From Lentzea sp. NBRC 105346 (GTDB lineage Bacteria > Actinomycetota > Actinomycetes > Mycobacteriales > Pseudonocardiaceae): DNA of 64,000 bases. A program made the translations under genes and the position numbers. The notes under the pieces were generated by a model that saw only the letters and a list, made by a program, of their open reading frames with translations, was not told the origin of the DNA and ran no database searches. The stretch's first letter is position 1. Each line of letters begins with the position of its first letter. Positions 42,463 through 51,951 of the stretch are shown piece by piece. Location of the stretch: positions 124,001 to 188,000 of the forward strand of contig NZ_BSTQ01000006.1 in the NCBI RefSeq assembly GCF_030269605.1, given 5' to 3'.

Positions 42463-45400
42463 ATGACTCACCCGGATGATCGAGCCGTGGCCGACACGAG
42501 CGTCGCCGGTGTCGCTCGCCGCCTATGGGGTGTCGAGCCTTCGCCTGCGATCCCGCGCTACGCCGAGCCTGGCTGGCAGCCTTCGCCTCAGCCGATCGAT
42601 CGCCGGTGCCCAACCTGCGCGGGCAACCTGCACGGCCTCTACCGGGTCACGGGCAATCTCGGCAAGCCACGTCTTCAGGCAGCCGTGGTATGTCCGACCT
42701 GTCCGGCTTCGTTCAAGCTCAGCGACCTTGAGTTGTCACAGCGAGCCGTACTCGGCGACTTGCGGCCAGAGGCGGTCGCCCGGCGTCTCGCTGATGACGA
42801 ACGCCTTGCTCGACTGGCCGCAGAGCAACAAACTCGATCGGCGCTCGCGCCCCCCAGACCTCCGCGGCAAGCTGACGCCGAGACCGCTGAGCACACGGAA
42901 CCACGAGACGTCCGAGACCGAAAGCCGTCCCCGGCGACGGCCTCCACCGCGATCTCGATGCCCGCCGTTGCGCCGCAACAGCCCACGTCGGACTCACCTC
43001 AGCAGGTCTCAACCGCGACACCTACCCGACCGCCAGCTCGCCGAACATCGACAACGGTCACGGCGGCAAAGATCCGCCGAATCCTGGCTGCTTCCGACGA
43101 CACCGAGGCACGAGACGGCGGCCAGACCGCGGCGCCACTCACCTCGACGGGGGGCGCTGATGAGCATCGGTTGCTGTACTGGTGCAAGACGGTGGATCTG
43201 CAGCTGGTCGTGCCGCCGTTGCCTGTCGGCGCTGACGTGCGGGTCGTATTTCCGGACGCCCCAGAATTCGAGGGGCTGCGCAGTCGACTGCGCGACGCCG
43301 GTATCCCCTTTCGTGCGGTGCCACACTGGGTTGAGGAGGAGCGGATCACCTCGGTCGACCTCACCCACGGTGCACTGACTCCGCTGCAGGTGACGCCGTC
43401 GTTGTCTGGGATGGCTGGTCTGGTCGCGGAGCCGACGGAGCCGCTGACCGACGCGGGTGCGCGAGCGGCACGAGACGCGTTCGCATTGCTGTGGGACCTG
43501 TACGAGCCGATCGACCCGGCGACGGTGCCTCAGCCTGTCCCTGCCGAGGAACTCGTACCGCGAGACTGGTTGCGGTTTCTGCCGTACCCGACGCTGAATC
43601 CTGCGCAGGCCCAAGCATGTCCTTCCATTGTGGACGGCGACGGGCACGTGGTGATCACGGCGCCGACAGGTGCGGGCAAGACGGTGATCGGGATGCTCGC
43701 GACGTTGCGCAGCATCTTGGAGGAGGGACGCAAGGCCGCCTGGCTGGTGCCCCAGCGCACGCTGACCGACGAGTTGGACCGCGAGCTCGAAACCTGGCGC
43801 GAGCAAGGCCTGCGTGTCGAGCGACTGTCCGGCGAGTACGCGGTGGACGTGGAGAAAGTCCGCGCGGCGGACCTCTGGGTCGCCACCACGGAGAAGTTCG
43901 AGGCGATCTGCCGTGCCTCGTCCTTGCAGACGGCGCTCGCCGAAGTGGGTTGCATGGTGGTGGACGAGATCCACCTGCTCGGCAGCACCGGCCGAGGTGC
44001 TCTGCTGGAGGCTCTGCTCGCGCGGGTACGCGGAGCCGACTCGCCAGTGCGGATCGTCGGACTGTCCGCCACCGTGTCCAACGCGTCGGAAGTCGCGGAC
44101 TGGCTGGAAGGCGAACTGGTGACCACCACCTGGCGGCCATCCCGCCTGACCTGGCAACTGCCGATGCTGCCGGCCAGCTCCCGCCACACCGAGGCATCCC
44201 GGATGCGTGAGCAGGTCGTCACGGACCTCGTGCAGCGGCACACCACCGAGAAGGGCAGCGTGCTGGTGTTCTGCGGCTCCAAGCCCAAGGTGCGGTCGAC
44301 CGCTCTGACGATCGCCGCCGAACGCGGCGCTCCCGTACATCTGGTAGGGCCGACCGACTTCGACAAGCTGGAAACGGTATGCGCCGAGGTCGGCGTGCGG
44401 CTGCACTACGCGGACTGGGACGGCAAGCACGCCGCCGAGAAGGCATTCCGCAACAGACAAGCCGACGTGCTGGTCGCTACGACCACCGTGGCCGCCGGGG
44501 TGAACCTCCCAGCCCGAGCTGTCATTGTGCGCGACACCAGGATCGGCACCGAGCCGATGGACACCGCGACGGTGATGCAGATGTTCGGCAGGGCCGGGCG
44601 AGTGGGTGCCGGCGAGACCGAGGGCTGGGCCTATCTGATCACCGACGAGACCGAACGCGCAGCCTGGCAGACACGCCTGATGGCGGGCTACTCCGTCTAC
44701 TCGCAGATCTACGACAGCCTGCCCGACCATGTGCTCGCCGAAGTACTACAGGGACGCATCACGACGGTGGTCGAGGCCGAAGCCTGGTGGCGGCAGACCC
44801 TCGCCTTCGCTCAGGGTGACGAGGACGTGGAGCCCGTGCAGGGCGCCATCCGATTCCTCGTCGACAAGGACTACCTCACCCAGCGCGAACGCGACGGCGA
44901 CACCATGCTCGCGGTCACCGAACTCGGACGGCTGACCGCTCAGCTCATGGTCTCTACCTACACCGGCGCACGCCTGCGACAGGTGCTCGACATGCTGCCG
45001 GTCCCCGAGGACGCCGACACTGCCGAGGAAGCGCTGACCTGCGTCCTGGGGGTGAGTGTTCCGGAACTGGCCGACGCCCCGGTCGCCGAGGCCAACCGGC
45101 CTGCTGTGGCCACCGCGATCAGAGCGCGCGGTCGCAGCTCGCGACTCACCGACACCACCGCTATCCAGGGGCTGGGTTCGTCGGGGAGTGTCCAGCGCGG
45201 CGACTTGGCTTGGGCGGCGCTGCTCCTCGTCGCGCGCTCACCACAGTTGTTCGCAGGGACCGGCCGAGACCGGCGGGCGATCGCGGGCATTCCGATGGGC
45301 ACGCTGTACCCCGTGCTGGAACAGGCTCCGCGTTACCTGGCATGGCTCGCGTCCCAGGGGTGCCTGGGCACTGTCCACCCGTGGGTCGCGATCGTGTCCG

Positions 45401-45954
45401 CCGACCTGGACCGGCGAGTGCGGTGGCGCGGCTGCGCGCCGGGCAGGGGAGCGGGCCGCCTGCTCTGGATGTGCGAACAGATGGCTACCCGCGCACGGGC
45501 GAAGGAACTCGTACCCGGCATGTGGCGCTCGGCCGTGAGCCGCGGTGTGCGAGCCCCGGACTGGGCTCCTGGTCGACCGCCGGCGAGCTGCGAGCTCGAC
45601 CAAGCCGCGTACACCGCCCTGCTGCGCGAGCGGACCACCTCAGCAGTGCTGACCGTGCGAAGTCACGACGTGGCGATCAGCGGAATCTCGGGTGCGGCTG
45701 CGGTTGCATGGACCGGCCGAACCCAGACACCGATGACGATCACCAGGGCCATCACCGAGATCGACCTTCCGACGGTCGATGACGACGATGATCCTGATGT
45801 GGGCGCGCCATCCGGCGCAGCGGTCTTCACCCGGCGCGGCGACTACAGCGCTACCGGATGGCTTGCCGAATATGGGCAGGTCACCGAGAAAAGCGAGGAT
45901 CCGCAGGACCCGCCGCCGGTTCGACGACGAGGTCTCGGCCGAGCTACACCCTGA
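42463..45954 (+). CDS. Ski2-like DExH-box helicase with N-terminal zinc ribbon
   Basis: The 1163-residue protein starts MTHPDDRAVADTSVAGVARRLWG. A zinc ribbon lies at about 48-85 (RRCPTCAGNLHGLYRV...VVCPTCPASFKL), followed by a long disordered Pro/Thr linker. The helicase core runs from about 395: Walker A VVITAPTGAGKTVIGM, DEIH box VVDEIHLLGSTGRG, SAT motif VGLSATVSNASEVADW, then VLVATTTVAAGVNLPARAVIV and MQMFGRAGRVGAGE. The AGVNLPA and GRAGR motifs identify the Ski2/Hel308-like family. The C-terminal ~350 residues have no recognised domain. It overlaps the next gene by 83 bases. Confidence 0.85.
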   Translation: MTHPDDRAVADTSVAGVARRLWGVEPSPAIPRYAEPGWQPSPQPIDRRCPTCAGNLHGLYRVTGNLGKPRLQAAVVCPTCPASFKLSDLELSQRAVLGDLRPEAVARRLADDERLARLAAEQQTRSALAPPRPPRQADAETAEHTEPRDVRDRKPSPATASTAISMPAVAPQQPTSDSPQQVSTATPTRPPARRTSTTVTAAKIRRILAASDDTEARDGGQTAAPLTSTGGADEHRLLYWCKTVDLQLVVPPLPVGADVRVVFPDAPEFEGLRSRLRDAGIPFRAVPHWVEEERITSVDLTHGALTPLQVTPSLSGMAGLVAEPTEPLTDAGARAARDAFALLWDLYEPIDPATVPQPVPAEELVPRDWLRFLPYPTLNPAQAQACPSIVDGDGHVVITAPTGAGKTVIGMLATLRSILEEGRKAAWLVPQRTLTDELDRELETWREQGLRVERLSGEYAVDVEKVRAADLWVATTEKFEAICRASSLQTALAEVGCMVVDEIHLLGSTGRGALLEALLARVRGADSPVRIVGLSATVSNASEVADWLEGELVTTTWRPSRLTWQLPMLPASSRHTEASRMREQVVTDLVQRHTTEKGSVLVFCGSKPKVRSTALTIAAERGAPVHLVGPTDFDKLETVCAEVGVRLHYADWDGKHAAEKAFRNRQADVLVATTTVAAGVNLPARAVIVRDTRIGTEPMDTATVMQMFGRAGRVGAGETEGWAYLITDETERAAWQTRLMAGYSVYSQIYDSLPDHVLAEVLQGRITTVVEAEAWWRQTLAFAQGDEDVEPVQGAIRFLVDKDYLTQRERDGDTMLAVTELGRLTAQLMVSTYTGARLRQVLDMLPVPEDADTAEEALTCVLGVSVPELADAPVAEANRPAVATAIRARGRSSRLTDTTAIQGLGSSGSVQRGDLAWAALLLVARSPQLFAGTGRDRRAIAGIPMGTLYPVLEQAPRYLAWLASQGCLGTVHPWVAIVSADLDRRVRWRGCAPGRGAGRLLWMCEQMATRARAKELVPGMWRSAVSRGVRAPDWAPGRPPASCELDQAAYTALLRERTTSAVLTVRSHDVAISGISGAAAVAWTGRTQTPMTITRAITEIDLPTVDDDDDPDVGAPSGAAVFTRRGDYSATGWLAEYGQVTEKSEDPQDPPPVRRRGLGRATP

Positions 45955-47815
45955 TACTGGGCTCGCGCCGCGGTATTGGGATGGCCCACGTGTCGCAAGC
46001 CGGCCCGGTGGGATACTTCCCCGCACTGAGCGCCGCAAGATCGTGTTGGGCGACAAACATTGCGGGCACTGCGCGATCAGCGGGAGGTGCGGAAGCACGA
46101 TGTGGGTTCGAGGCAACTGCAGCGGGTGCCGCAAGCCGGTTTTCAAGGGCACAACCGGCCGCAATCAGCGCATGGTCGTGCTGGACGTCACGCCGTTCAC
46201 CACAGAGGCCGTGCCTGAATCGGACCGCTATGCCATTAGCAAGCGGCGTGGGCTGGTGAACCTCAGCATCGTTCCAGGTCAGCTCCCTCTCCAGTGCCTG
46301 CGTCGGCACAAGTGCGCGGTCGGTGAGGAGACCGAGATCGGGTTGCGGCTCTACGCGGAGCGCTGCCCGCTGTGCGCGGCATCGTGCCTGCGCGGGGAGC
46401 TGGTATCCAACCGACCGGTCCTCGTCGACAAGCATCCCCGCGGCGAATTCGTGCCCGTGAAGCATGAGTTCAGGGTTCCGATCCGGTACTGGCTGGCCCG
46501 CGCTACCTACGACATCGCCAAAGACGCTGATCGGTACACGCCACATTGGCGGCTGTGCGAGAAGCTCGCCGACTGGCGGGCACGCATCGCAGACAAGGTC
46601 TCTATCCGCGCGTGCACGGATTGCGGACAGCCTCTCACCGGTCCGGTGACCGAGCCTGCGCACCGCTCCTGCCGGGAGGTCTCCAGCATCTACCGCGCCG
46701 CTCTGCAGCCGTACGACACCGAGATCTGGGATGGGCTCCCCGGAGCCGAGCCAAAGCCGAAACGACGCAGCGGCGAGGCTGATCAGTGCGTCAAGATGAC
46801 CACTTATGGCCTGGGGCAGTGCCAACGAAGGCGGGACACCGAACTTGAGTTCACGGCCCGCTACACCGAGTTCTGCTCGATGCACAACCCGGCTCGAATG
46901 TGCTGGCGCGCCACAAGATCCCAAAGGCCGTGTACGGACCGGACCGGCGATGGATCCGCCTGCGACTACCACGAGGGTCTGCCTCGACTCGATCACCCTC
47001 GGCTGCAGCACGAACACGAGGCCGAGGTAACCGATCAGCTAGAGAGGGCACTCGATCCGGAGGCCACAGTGGCCACCGACCAGATGATCGAAGATGTGGG
47101 CGAGGTTCCGCCCGACGAGACAGAGACCGATCGGCCACGATTCCATCGCGATGCGGCCACCTGGAAACCCGACGCCAGCGACACCACTGCGATTGGAGAG
47201 CTACCACCGAAACTGCCTACCCCCTGGTCACAGCTCAATGATCGGCTCCACGGTGGCTTCGACCTCGGGCAACTCGTCAGCATCAGTTCAGGCAACCACC
47301 GCTACGCCAGCAAGATGCTAGAGACGCAATTCAACTACCTGCGCGACAACGGATACACGGCCGAGTGGCTCAACTGCCACCGCGACACCACCACGATCGA
47401 GTCCGTGATCGACTGGGCGGCCGAGCACGTAGAGAACGATGTCGAAGCCCTGTTCATCGACTGGTTTCCTAGGATTGCCCACGCCGACCGCGATGGGAGC
47501 GAACTCGACGACGAACCGCGTCGCCCGGAGGAGCACACCTCGACAACTGTGCTGGCCGCGCTCCGCGAACTGGTAGCGGAGAGCGAGACCACCGTATTTC
47601 TAGGTGCGATGATGGAGTTCTCCGCCCTTGATGTCGCCGAGCAACAAGCCGTCGTCCACTACAGCCTTCGTGCCGACGACGCGATGGCCGACTTCGTCCG
47701 CACCATCCTTCTCTGTTTCCCCGACAAGCATGGGTCAGGTAAGCCTGTAGGATGGCTGCGGAAGGCGCAGTCTGATGTGGACGGTCTTCGCGAGCCTTTT
47801 CCGCTGACCCGATGA
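45872..47815 (+). CDS. Zinc-ribbon protein with degenerate DnaB-like RecA domain
   Basis: From ATG 45872 the protein is 647 residues. The N-terminal half has many Cys/His pairs (KHCGHCAISGRCGSTMWVRGNCSGCRKPV, LQCLRRHKCAVG, RCPLCAASC, RACTDCGQPL, CSMHNPARMC). The C-terminal part (LPTPWSQLNDRLHGGFDLGQLVSISSGNHRYASKMLE...VEALFIDWFPRIA...TTVFLGAMMEF...KPVGWLRKAQSDVDG) follows the order of a DnaB C-terminal domain. The P-loop is lost (SSGNHRYASK instead of GxxxGKT). It probably does not hydrolyse ATP and may act as an adaptor for the helicase. ATG 45779 is an alternative start. Confidence 0.65.
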   Translation: MGRSPRKARIRRTRRRFDDEVSAELHPDTGLAPRYWDGPRVASRPGGILPRTERRKIVLGDKHCGHCAISGRCGSTMWVRGNCSGCRKPVFKGTTGRNQRMVVLDVTPFTTEAVPESDRYAISKRRGLVNLSIVPGQLPLQCLRRHKCAVGEETEIGLRLYAERCPLCAASCLRGELVSNRPVLVDKHPRGEFVPVKHEFRVPIRYWLARATYDIAKDADRYTPHWRLCEKLADWRARIADKVSIRACTDCGQPLTGPVTEPAHRSCREVSSIYRAALQPYDTEIWDGLPGAEPKPKRRSGEADQCVKMTTYGLGQCQRRRDTELEFTARYTEFCSMHNPARMCWRATRSQRPCTDRTGDGSACDYHEGLPRLDHPRLQHEHEAEVTDQLERALDPEATVATDQMIEDVGEVPPDETETDRPRFHRDAATWKPDASDTTAIGELPPKLPTPWSQLNDRLHGGFDLGQLVSISSGNHRYASKMLETQFNYLRDNGYTAEWLNCHRDTTTIESVIDWAAEHVENDVEALFIDWFPRIAHADRDGSELDDEPRRPEEHTSTTVLAALRELVAESETTVFLGAMMEFSALDVAEQQAVVHYSLRADDAMADFVRTILLCFPDKHGSGKPVGWLRKAQSDVDGLREPFPLTR

Positions 47816-47837
47816 GGGGCACTTACTACCTGGATGT

Positions 47838-48035
47838 TTAGCGGCGGTTCGCCCTGTATGCGCGGACGCCATCGGCACCCGCGTAGTCGACCAACTCCGA
47901 CCAATTTAGGCAGAAGTGGCCCGAACAGTAAGTGTCGTCATATTCGGCCATCCGCTGAAAGATCACGCCAGCATTCCGACCGCTGACGACCTCAACCCAG
48001 CCTCCAACGCGCGGCCTACGAGACGTAGCTGACAT
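47838..48035 (-). CDS. Small hypothetical protein
   Basis: ATG 48035 has AGGAGG seven bases upstream and gives 65 residues (MSATSRRPRVGGWVEVVSGRNAGVIFQRMAEYDDTYCSGHFCLNWSELVDYAGADGVRAYRANRR in outline), a beta-rich protein with CSGHFC. The frame is open to 48230, so a longer form is possible. The 230 bases before the DUF2637 gene stop hold nothing else. Confidence 0.6.
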   Translation of the reverse strand: MSATSRRPRVGGWVEVVSGRNAGVIFQRMAEYDDTYCSGHFCLNWSELVDYAGADGVRAYRANRR

Positions 48036-48263
48036 CACGCCACCTCCTGGAAATAGCTTGGCGCTGAGTAGCAGGTCTATCGCGTGATCCATCTTATGGC
48101 GCGGGTTCACCGCAGCTCTGATCAGGCGCCGGACTGTACGCCTGGCGGATGGCTCGACGTCAGACACCAACGTCATCTGGCAGATCCCTCGCTGGATGCC
48201 TCCGCGTCGGCTCACGCCAAAGATCAGCAAGGAGTGCCTGCTCAGGACCCACTGCGCGGTCCT

Positions 48264-49064
48264 TCATGCCGCGATGATCGTCGCGTCCTGTACCTCGTCC
48301 ACCATGCTCGCGGGTTGGTGGCCAGCGACCTGCTCCTCGAACTCGGCCCGCACGATCTTGACGAGCTGGCGAGCCCGAGTGGCGCCTACCCCAAGCCGGA
48401 CACGCAAGCTGTCGGCCGAAATCGGCTTCTGGTGAACCGCACGATGCGCTGCATCTTCCCGGCGTGCTTGAGCCAAGAGGGCCTCCGGAGTGCGCCTCTC
48501 GACTGCTTGCTCGCCACCTTGCCGCGCGATGTCTTCGTTGAGTTGAGGCTGTGCCTCCGGCACACCATCATCCGAGTCCGCGCCAACAATCGGCTCCGGC
48601 CACGCCACGTCGGTCACGACCGACACCCGACTCGTCGTGCCGATCGCTTGCAGCAGACCAGGGCCCACCTCCGACCAACCGATCAGTAGCAGCGGCCCGA
48701 CCGCGTCGAACGCCGCCTTCCCGAACTCACCTGCCACGAGAGGCTCAGCTACGTTCAGTGCAAGGGTGACCACGCTCGCGAAGATCAGCAGTCGACGAGC
48801 CGGGCGAAGCACGTCTGGGGCCGCGCCGGTGAGCGCTAGGTGCCGCGTACCGAGCAGAAGCCCGACAATCGAAAGATCAACCGCAGGAGCGACCAGCGGC
48901 GCAACCCAGGCGGGAACGCCGAGCCGGAGCGCGAGACTGAGGACGTTGCCGAAGCCAAACAGGAACGTGAGGGCGACGACGACGCCCATGATCACGGTGA
49001 CAGCCTGAACGACGGCAGTCCCGTCTGAACCTGATCGAGCTGACATTGCTGCGGGCCGGGTCAT
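48264..49064 (-). CDS. DUF2637 membrane protein with HTH tail
   Basis: The 266-residue protein has the DUF2637 pattern: [62 protein letters not shown], with four membrane helices to about residue 140. A cytoplasmic tail contains an HTH-like segment ([27 protein letters not shown]). DUF2637 proteins are typical of actinomycete plasmids, AICEs and other mobile elements, and are linked to DNA transfer or partition. The start overlaps the HTH gene's stop (ATGA). Confidence 0.8.
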   Translation of the reverse strand: MTRPAAMSARSGSDGTAVVQAVTVIMGVVVALTFLFGFGNVLSLALRLGVPAWVAPLVAPAVDLSIVGLLLGTRHLALTGAAPDVLRPARRLLIFASVVTLALNVAEPLVAGEFGKAAFDAVGPLLLIGWSEVGPGLLQAIGTTSRVSVVTDVAWPEPIVGADSDDGVPEAQPQLNEDIARQGGEQAVERRTPEALLAQARREDAAHRAVHQKPISADSLRVRLGVGATRARQLVKIVRAEFEEQVAGHQPASMVDEVQDATIIAA

Positions 49065-49519
49065 CGAAGGTCACCCGCTTCGACACGCGGACGCCCATGG
49101 GCGTCGCGGGTTGGGATTCCGCGTTCGCGCAGTTTGGCCAGTACGGTGGTGTGGGCGACGCCCAGGTGTTGGCCGACTCGCCCCAGTGACCAGCCGAGGT
49201 TGTAGAGGTGGATGGCATCGTCGATCTGATCGGGGGAGAGGCCGCGGCGGCGCATCGGTACGCCGTGCCGGTGGAGGATGTTGCTGACCGTTCGCCGTTC
49301 GATACTGAACCGGTCACCGAGTTGGTACACCGTCGCGCCGGACTGATAGTCCGCGATCAACTGCTCGATTTGGTCGGCACCGAGTTGCCTGGCCCGCCGG
49401 GGCCGATCGCGCTTGATCGACGACGGCTCCGGTGCATCGAGGCTGGGGAGCTTCTCGTGGAGTTCTTCCAGCGCTCTGACCTGGTCTTTTATGTTCGAGT
49501 AAGGTCCCCTAACCTCCAC
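49061..49519 (-). CDS. Protein with two tandem resolvase-like HTH motifs
   Basis: GTG 49519 gives 152 residues. After an N-terminal helix ([23 protein letters not shown]) there are two homologous Hin-type HTH units: [46 protein letters not shown] and [46 protein letters not shown]. The order matches the C-terminal DNA-binding half of recombinase-like proteins, without a catalytic domain. A 20-bp-arm hairpin lies eight bases upstream of the start. Confidence 0.65.
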   Translation of the reverse strand: MEVRGPYSNIKDQVRALEELHEKLPSLDAPEPSSIKRDRPRRARQLGADQIEQLIADYQSGATVYQLGDRFSIERRTVSNILHRHGVPMRRRGLSPDQIDDAIHLYNLGWSLGRVGQHLGVAHTTVLAKLRERGIPTRDAHGRPRVEAGDLR

Positions 49520-49526
49520 TCTTCGG

Positions 49527-49570
49527 AGAACCCCTCTGATCTTGCGATTTACGCAGGTCAGAGGGGTTCT
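49527..49570. terminator. Long GC-rich hairpin followed by T-rich tract
   Basis: Arms 49527-49546 and 49552-49570 pair over about 18 bases (outer 13 exact, AGAACCCCTCTGA), with a short AT loop. The plus strand continues TTCTTTGTGTTT, typical of an intrinsic terminator. It sits at the upstream border of the HTH gene, so it could equally be a boundary or attachment-like element. Confidence 0.55.
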
Positions 49571-50148
49571 TTGTGTTTGCTAGTCGATCACCGGTGATCG
49601 TTGCGGATGCTCGCGATTTGCTCGATATGGAGGAGATCGGGAGGACTGGCCGTCCAGGAAGATCACTCTGGCTGCTGCCCTCGGTCGCCGACGACCAGGG
49701 CGTTTCCGTTGCGGGCGTTCGATTCTGCGGTGTGACCATCCCGCCAGCGATGTGAGGGGCAGCTAGGTTCGTTATGCGGCTTCGTATCCGTGACGCGTTG
49801 GGGTTGGCGGCATCGGGTGCGTGCGGCATTTCCCAGTCGCGCTTAGCCAGGGTTGTTGTAGCGCGTTGAGGTTGCCTAGGTACACGGCTGTCACCCGCGG
49901 AGGTGAGCGCTTGAGCATCTTCTGGACCCCGGAGACCCAGCAGAACGTTCTCAAGAGCCTTCAGTGAAGCAAGAGCCCGAAGGATGTTGCTCTACTGTCG
50001 ACCCGTCGTGGTTTGGTTCCAGTTGCTGGATCCCGGCGAGCGTCGTGAAGCACTGAAAGTGTTCGCGTTGGCGCAGAAGCGACGTAGTCCTTGTGTTGCT
50101 GGCGCTTGCCGGTGCTGGAAGCTCGCGCGTGCAGGCCGATCCCGAGAT
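49571..50148. other. Intergenic region, possible small ORF and remnants
   Basis: A 60-codon plus frame (49573-49755) reads SPVIVADARDLLDMEEIGRTG and on to SLWLLPSVADDQGVSVAGVRFCGV; translation is uncertain. A plus frame from 49984 overlaps the nuclease gene and looks like shadow coding or a remnant. No tRNA or integrase was seen. Confidence 0.3.
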
Positions 50149-51777
50149 CTACGACGGTTGAACCTTGCCCTTCTGCACGCCAATCACAGTGTCCAGTTCC
50201 AGATGCTCTGCCAGCAGGTGCTTGAGTTCGGGCCCTTCGATCAGCTGTATTCGTCCGTTCCGCTTCGCGAAGTCGTGTGATGACTTGCCGAACCAGGACG
50301 TGGTGACGAGGATGCCGCGACTCGCGCGCTTGTCGTCCATCGTTCCGGCGAGCGCGCGCACCGACTCGACGGGAACGAGCTTGCGGTAACGCTTGGCCTG
50401 CACCACACAGAGCCCGCCCATGATCGGGTCTTCGTTGACCGCGATCGCGTCCAGTCCATCATCGCGGGAGGCCTGGGTTACCCAGGACTTCATTCCCATC
50501 GCCTCGAACAGCTGCCGCACCAGGTGTTCGAACTCGGTGGGCGTGAGATCCACCAGCACCTGTCTGCCGTCCAGGTCCGACGCGATGTCGACCTCGTCGA
50601 TGAACCGGTACTTCGATAGATCCGGGTCGAAGATCGGCCGCACGGCTTCCATATCGTGCGGATGTGGTGAGACCAGCGCGTTGAGGTGGCGCAAGCACGC
50701 GCTCGCGTCCAGCTCGGTCAGCACGAGCTGTTCGAAATTCTCGCGGGTCGCCGTCACGCTCACCAGGCATGGGCGTTCCGGCTGGCCGGTCGCCTTGTTG
50801 CGCGTCGATACGTGTGCGTTGACGGCCACCTCATTCACGAGGTCGCGCGGATGCACGTCGAACACGTCGCGGATCGTGAGCAACACGAGCTGGGCCACGA
50901 GATCCGCGTACCGCTGCCGGATTTCCTTGACCGGCCGGGCTTTCACGTCGGTCTCGTCGCGCGTGCGAATGTACTTGTACTCCTGTGCCTCAGGAACGAT
51001 GTCTACGGTCGGCAGCTCGCGGATGACGTACAACCTGCGCGCGTCGGCTTGGTAAGCGACCTCGACGTCGACCGGCACGTCGTCAGGTACGGGGGACGAT
51101 TCAATGACCAACTCGAAATAGTCCTCGATGGCCTCGGGCAGGCGCGCGGTGAAACCCTGTTCCAGCCGATCGACCTCGGCGTTGGCCTGCGCCGCCTTCG
51201 CCTGGTGAGCCTGTGCGCGCTGGTGATAGCGGTGTTCTGCCTGCGCCAGTGCGGCCTGCCTCGCCTGCTCCCTGGCTGCGTGATCCGCGCACGCCTGGTG
51301 GTAGTCGGCCTGCCGCTGTTGCACCAACTGCTGGTGCTTGGCGCCACCGAACATCTTCGCCATCAGACCGGTCGGCTCCGGCGGGGCGAAGTAGGCCCAA
51401 TCTGGCGGCCGGATCGCAACGGCGATCTGACCTGGCTGGAATGGCGGAAACGAGGGGTCGATCCGCAGCGCGTCGAAACCGATATGGGCCCTGCGGCGGA
51501 CTCCGTTGGCCAGCACGGACTCGAACGCCTTGACTCTTTCCTGCACGGAGGCCGTCAACTTGGCGGCCTCGGCCACCTTCTCCTCGACGTGCTGTGCTTT
51601 CAACGCCTTCTGGAACTCGGCTTCGGCGCGCGCGGTCTGCTTGCGATGCCGCTCCTGCTCGCGGATGGCCTGGTTGACCAACCGTTCGTGTTCGCGCTGA
51701 ACGCGAGCCTGCTGGCGCTGCCGTTCGTTCTGTTGGTGTTGGAGTTCGGCGAAGAAGCCGCGTTTCCTTCTGGCCAC
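50149..51777 (-). CDS. Mrr-like restriction endonuclease with coiled-coil N-terminus
   Basis: The 542-residue protein begins with about 100 residues of Gln/Arg/Glu-rich coiled coil (MARRKRGFFAELQHQQNERQRQQARVQREHERL) and has a second coiled coil near 140-210. The C-terminal domain is Mrr-type: FEHLVRQLFEAMGMKSWVTQASRDDGLDAIAVNEDPIMGGLCVVQAKRYRKLVPVESVRALAG. The catalytic D-x(n)-QxK set is D, then QAK near residue 460. Such enzymes act on modified or foreign DNA, and the gene closes the defence-like island. The start is ATG 51777. Confidence 0.8.
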   Translation of the reverse strand: MARRKRGFFAELQHQQNERQRQQARVQREHERLVNQAIREQERHRKQTARAEAEFQKALKAQHVEEKVAEAAKLTASVQERVKAFESVLANGVRRRAHIGFDALRIDPSFPPFQPGQIAVAIRPPDWAYFAPPEPTGLMAKMFGGAKHQQLVQQRQADYHQACADHAAREQARQAALAQAEHRYHQRAQAHQAKAAQANAEVDRLEQGFTARLPEAIEDYFELVIESSPVPDDVPVDVEVAYQADARRLYVIRELPTVDIVPEAQEYKYIRTRDETDVKARPVKEIRQRYADLVAQLVLLTIRDVFDVHPRDLVNEVAVNAHVSTRNKATGQPERPCLVSVTATRENFEQLVLTELDASACLRHLNALVSPHPHDMEAVRPIFDPDLSKYRFIDEVDIASDLDGRQVLVDLTPTEFEHLVRQLFEAMGMKSWVTQASRDDGLDAIAVNEDPIMGGLCVVQAKRYRKLVPVESVRALAGTMDDKRASRGILVTTSWFGKSSHDFAKRNGRIQLIEGPELKHLLAEHLELDTVIGVQKGKVQPS

Positions 51778-51951
51778 GCAGGGTGATACTAGTCGGGAAA
51801 CGTTCGTGTTCGTACGGTTTCGGTCAACTCAACGGCTGACGACTCGGTGGGCTCGACGGCCCGAACCTGCGTAGAACTGCGCAACTTTCTGGAACTGCGC
51901 GCGTCAGGGCTCCCTGTCATGATTTGCTCACGGTGAGTGAGCGGGGGATGC

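Noticed and set aside
43009..44730. A 573-codon minus-strand frame opposite the helicase
   Set aside because: Antisense shadow of clear helicase motifs; no RBS or recognisable features.
49984..50280. A 98-codon plus frame overlapping the Mrr-like gene end
   Set aside because: The half inside the nuclease gene is shadow; the remaining part has no recognisable domain.
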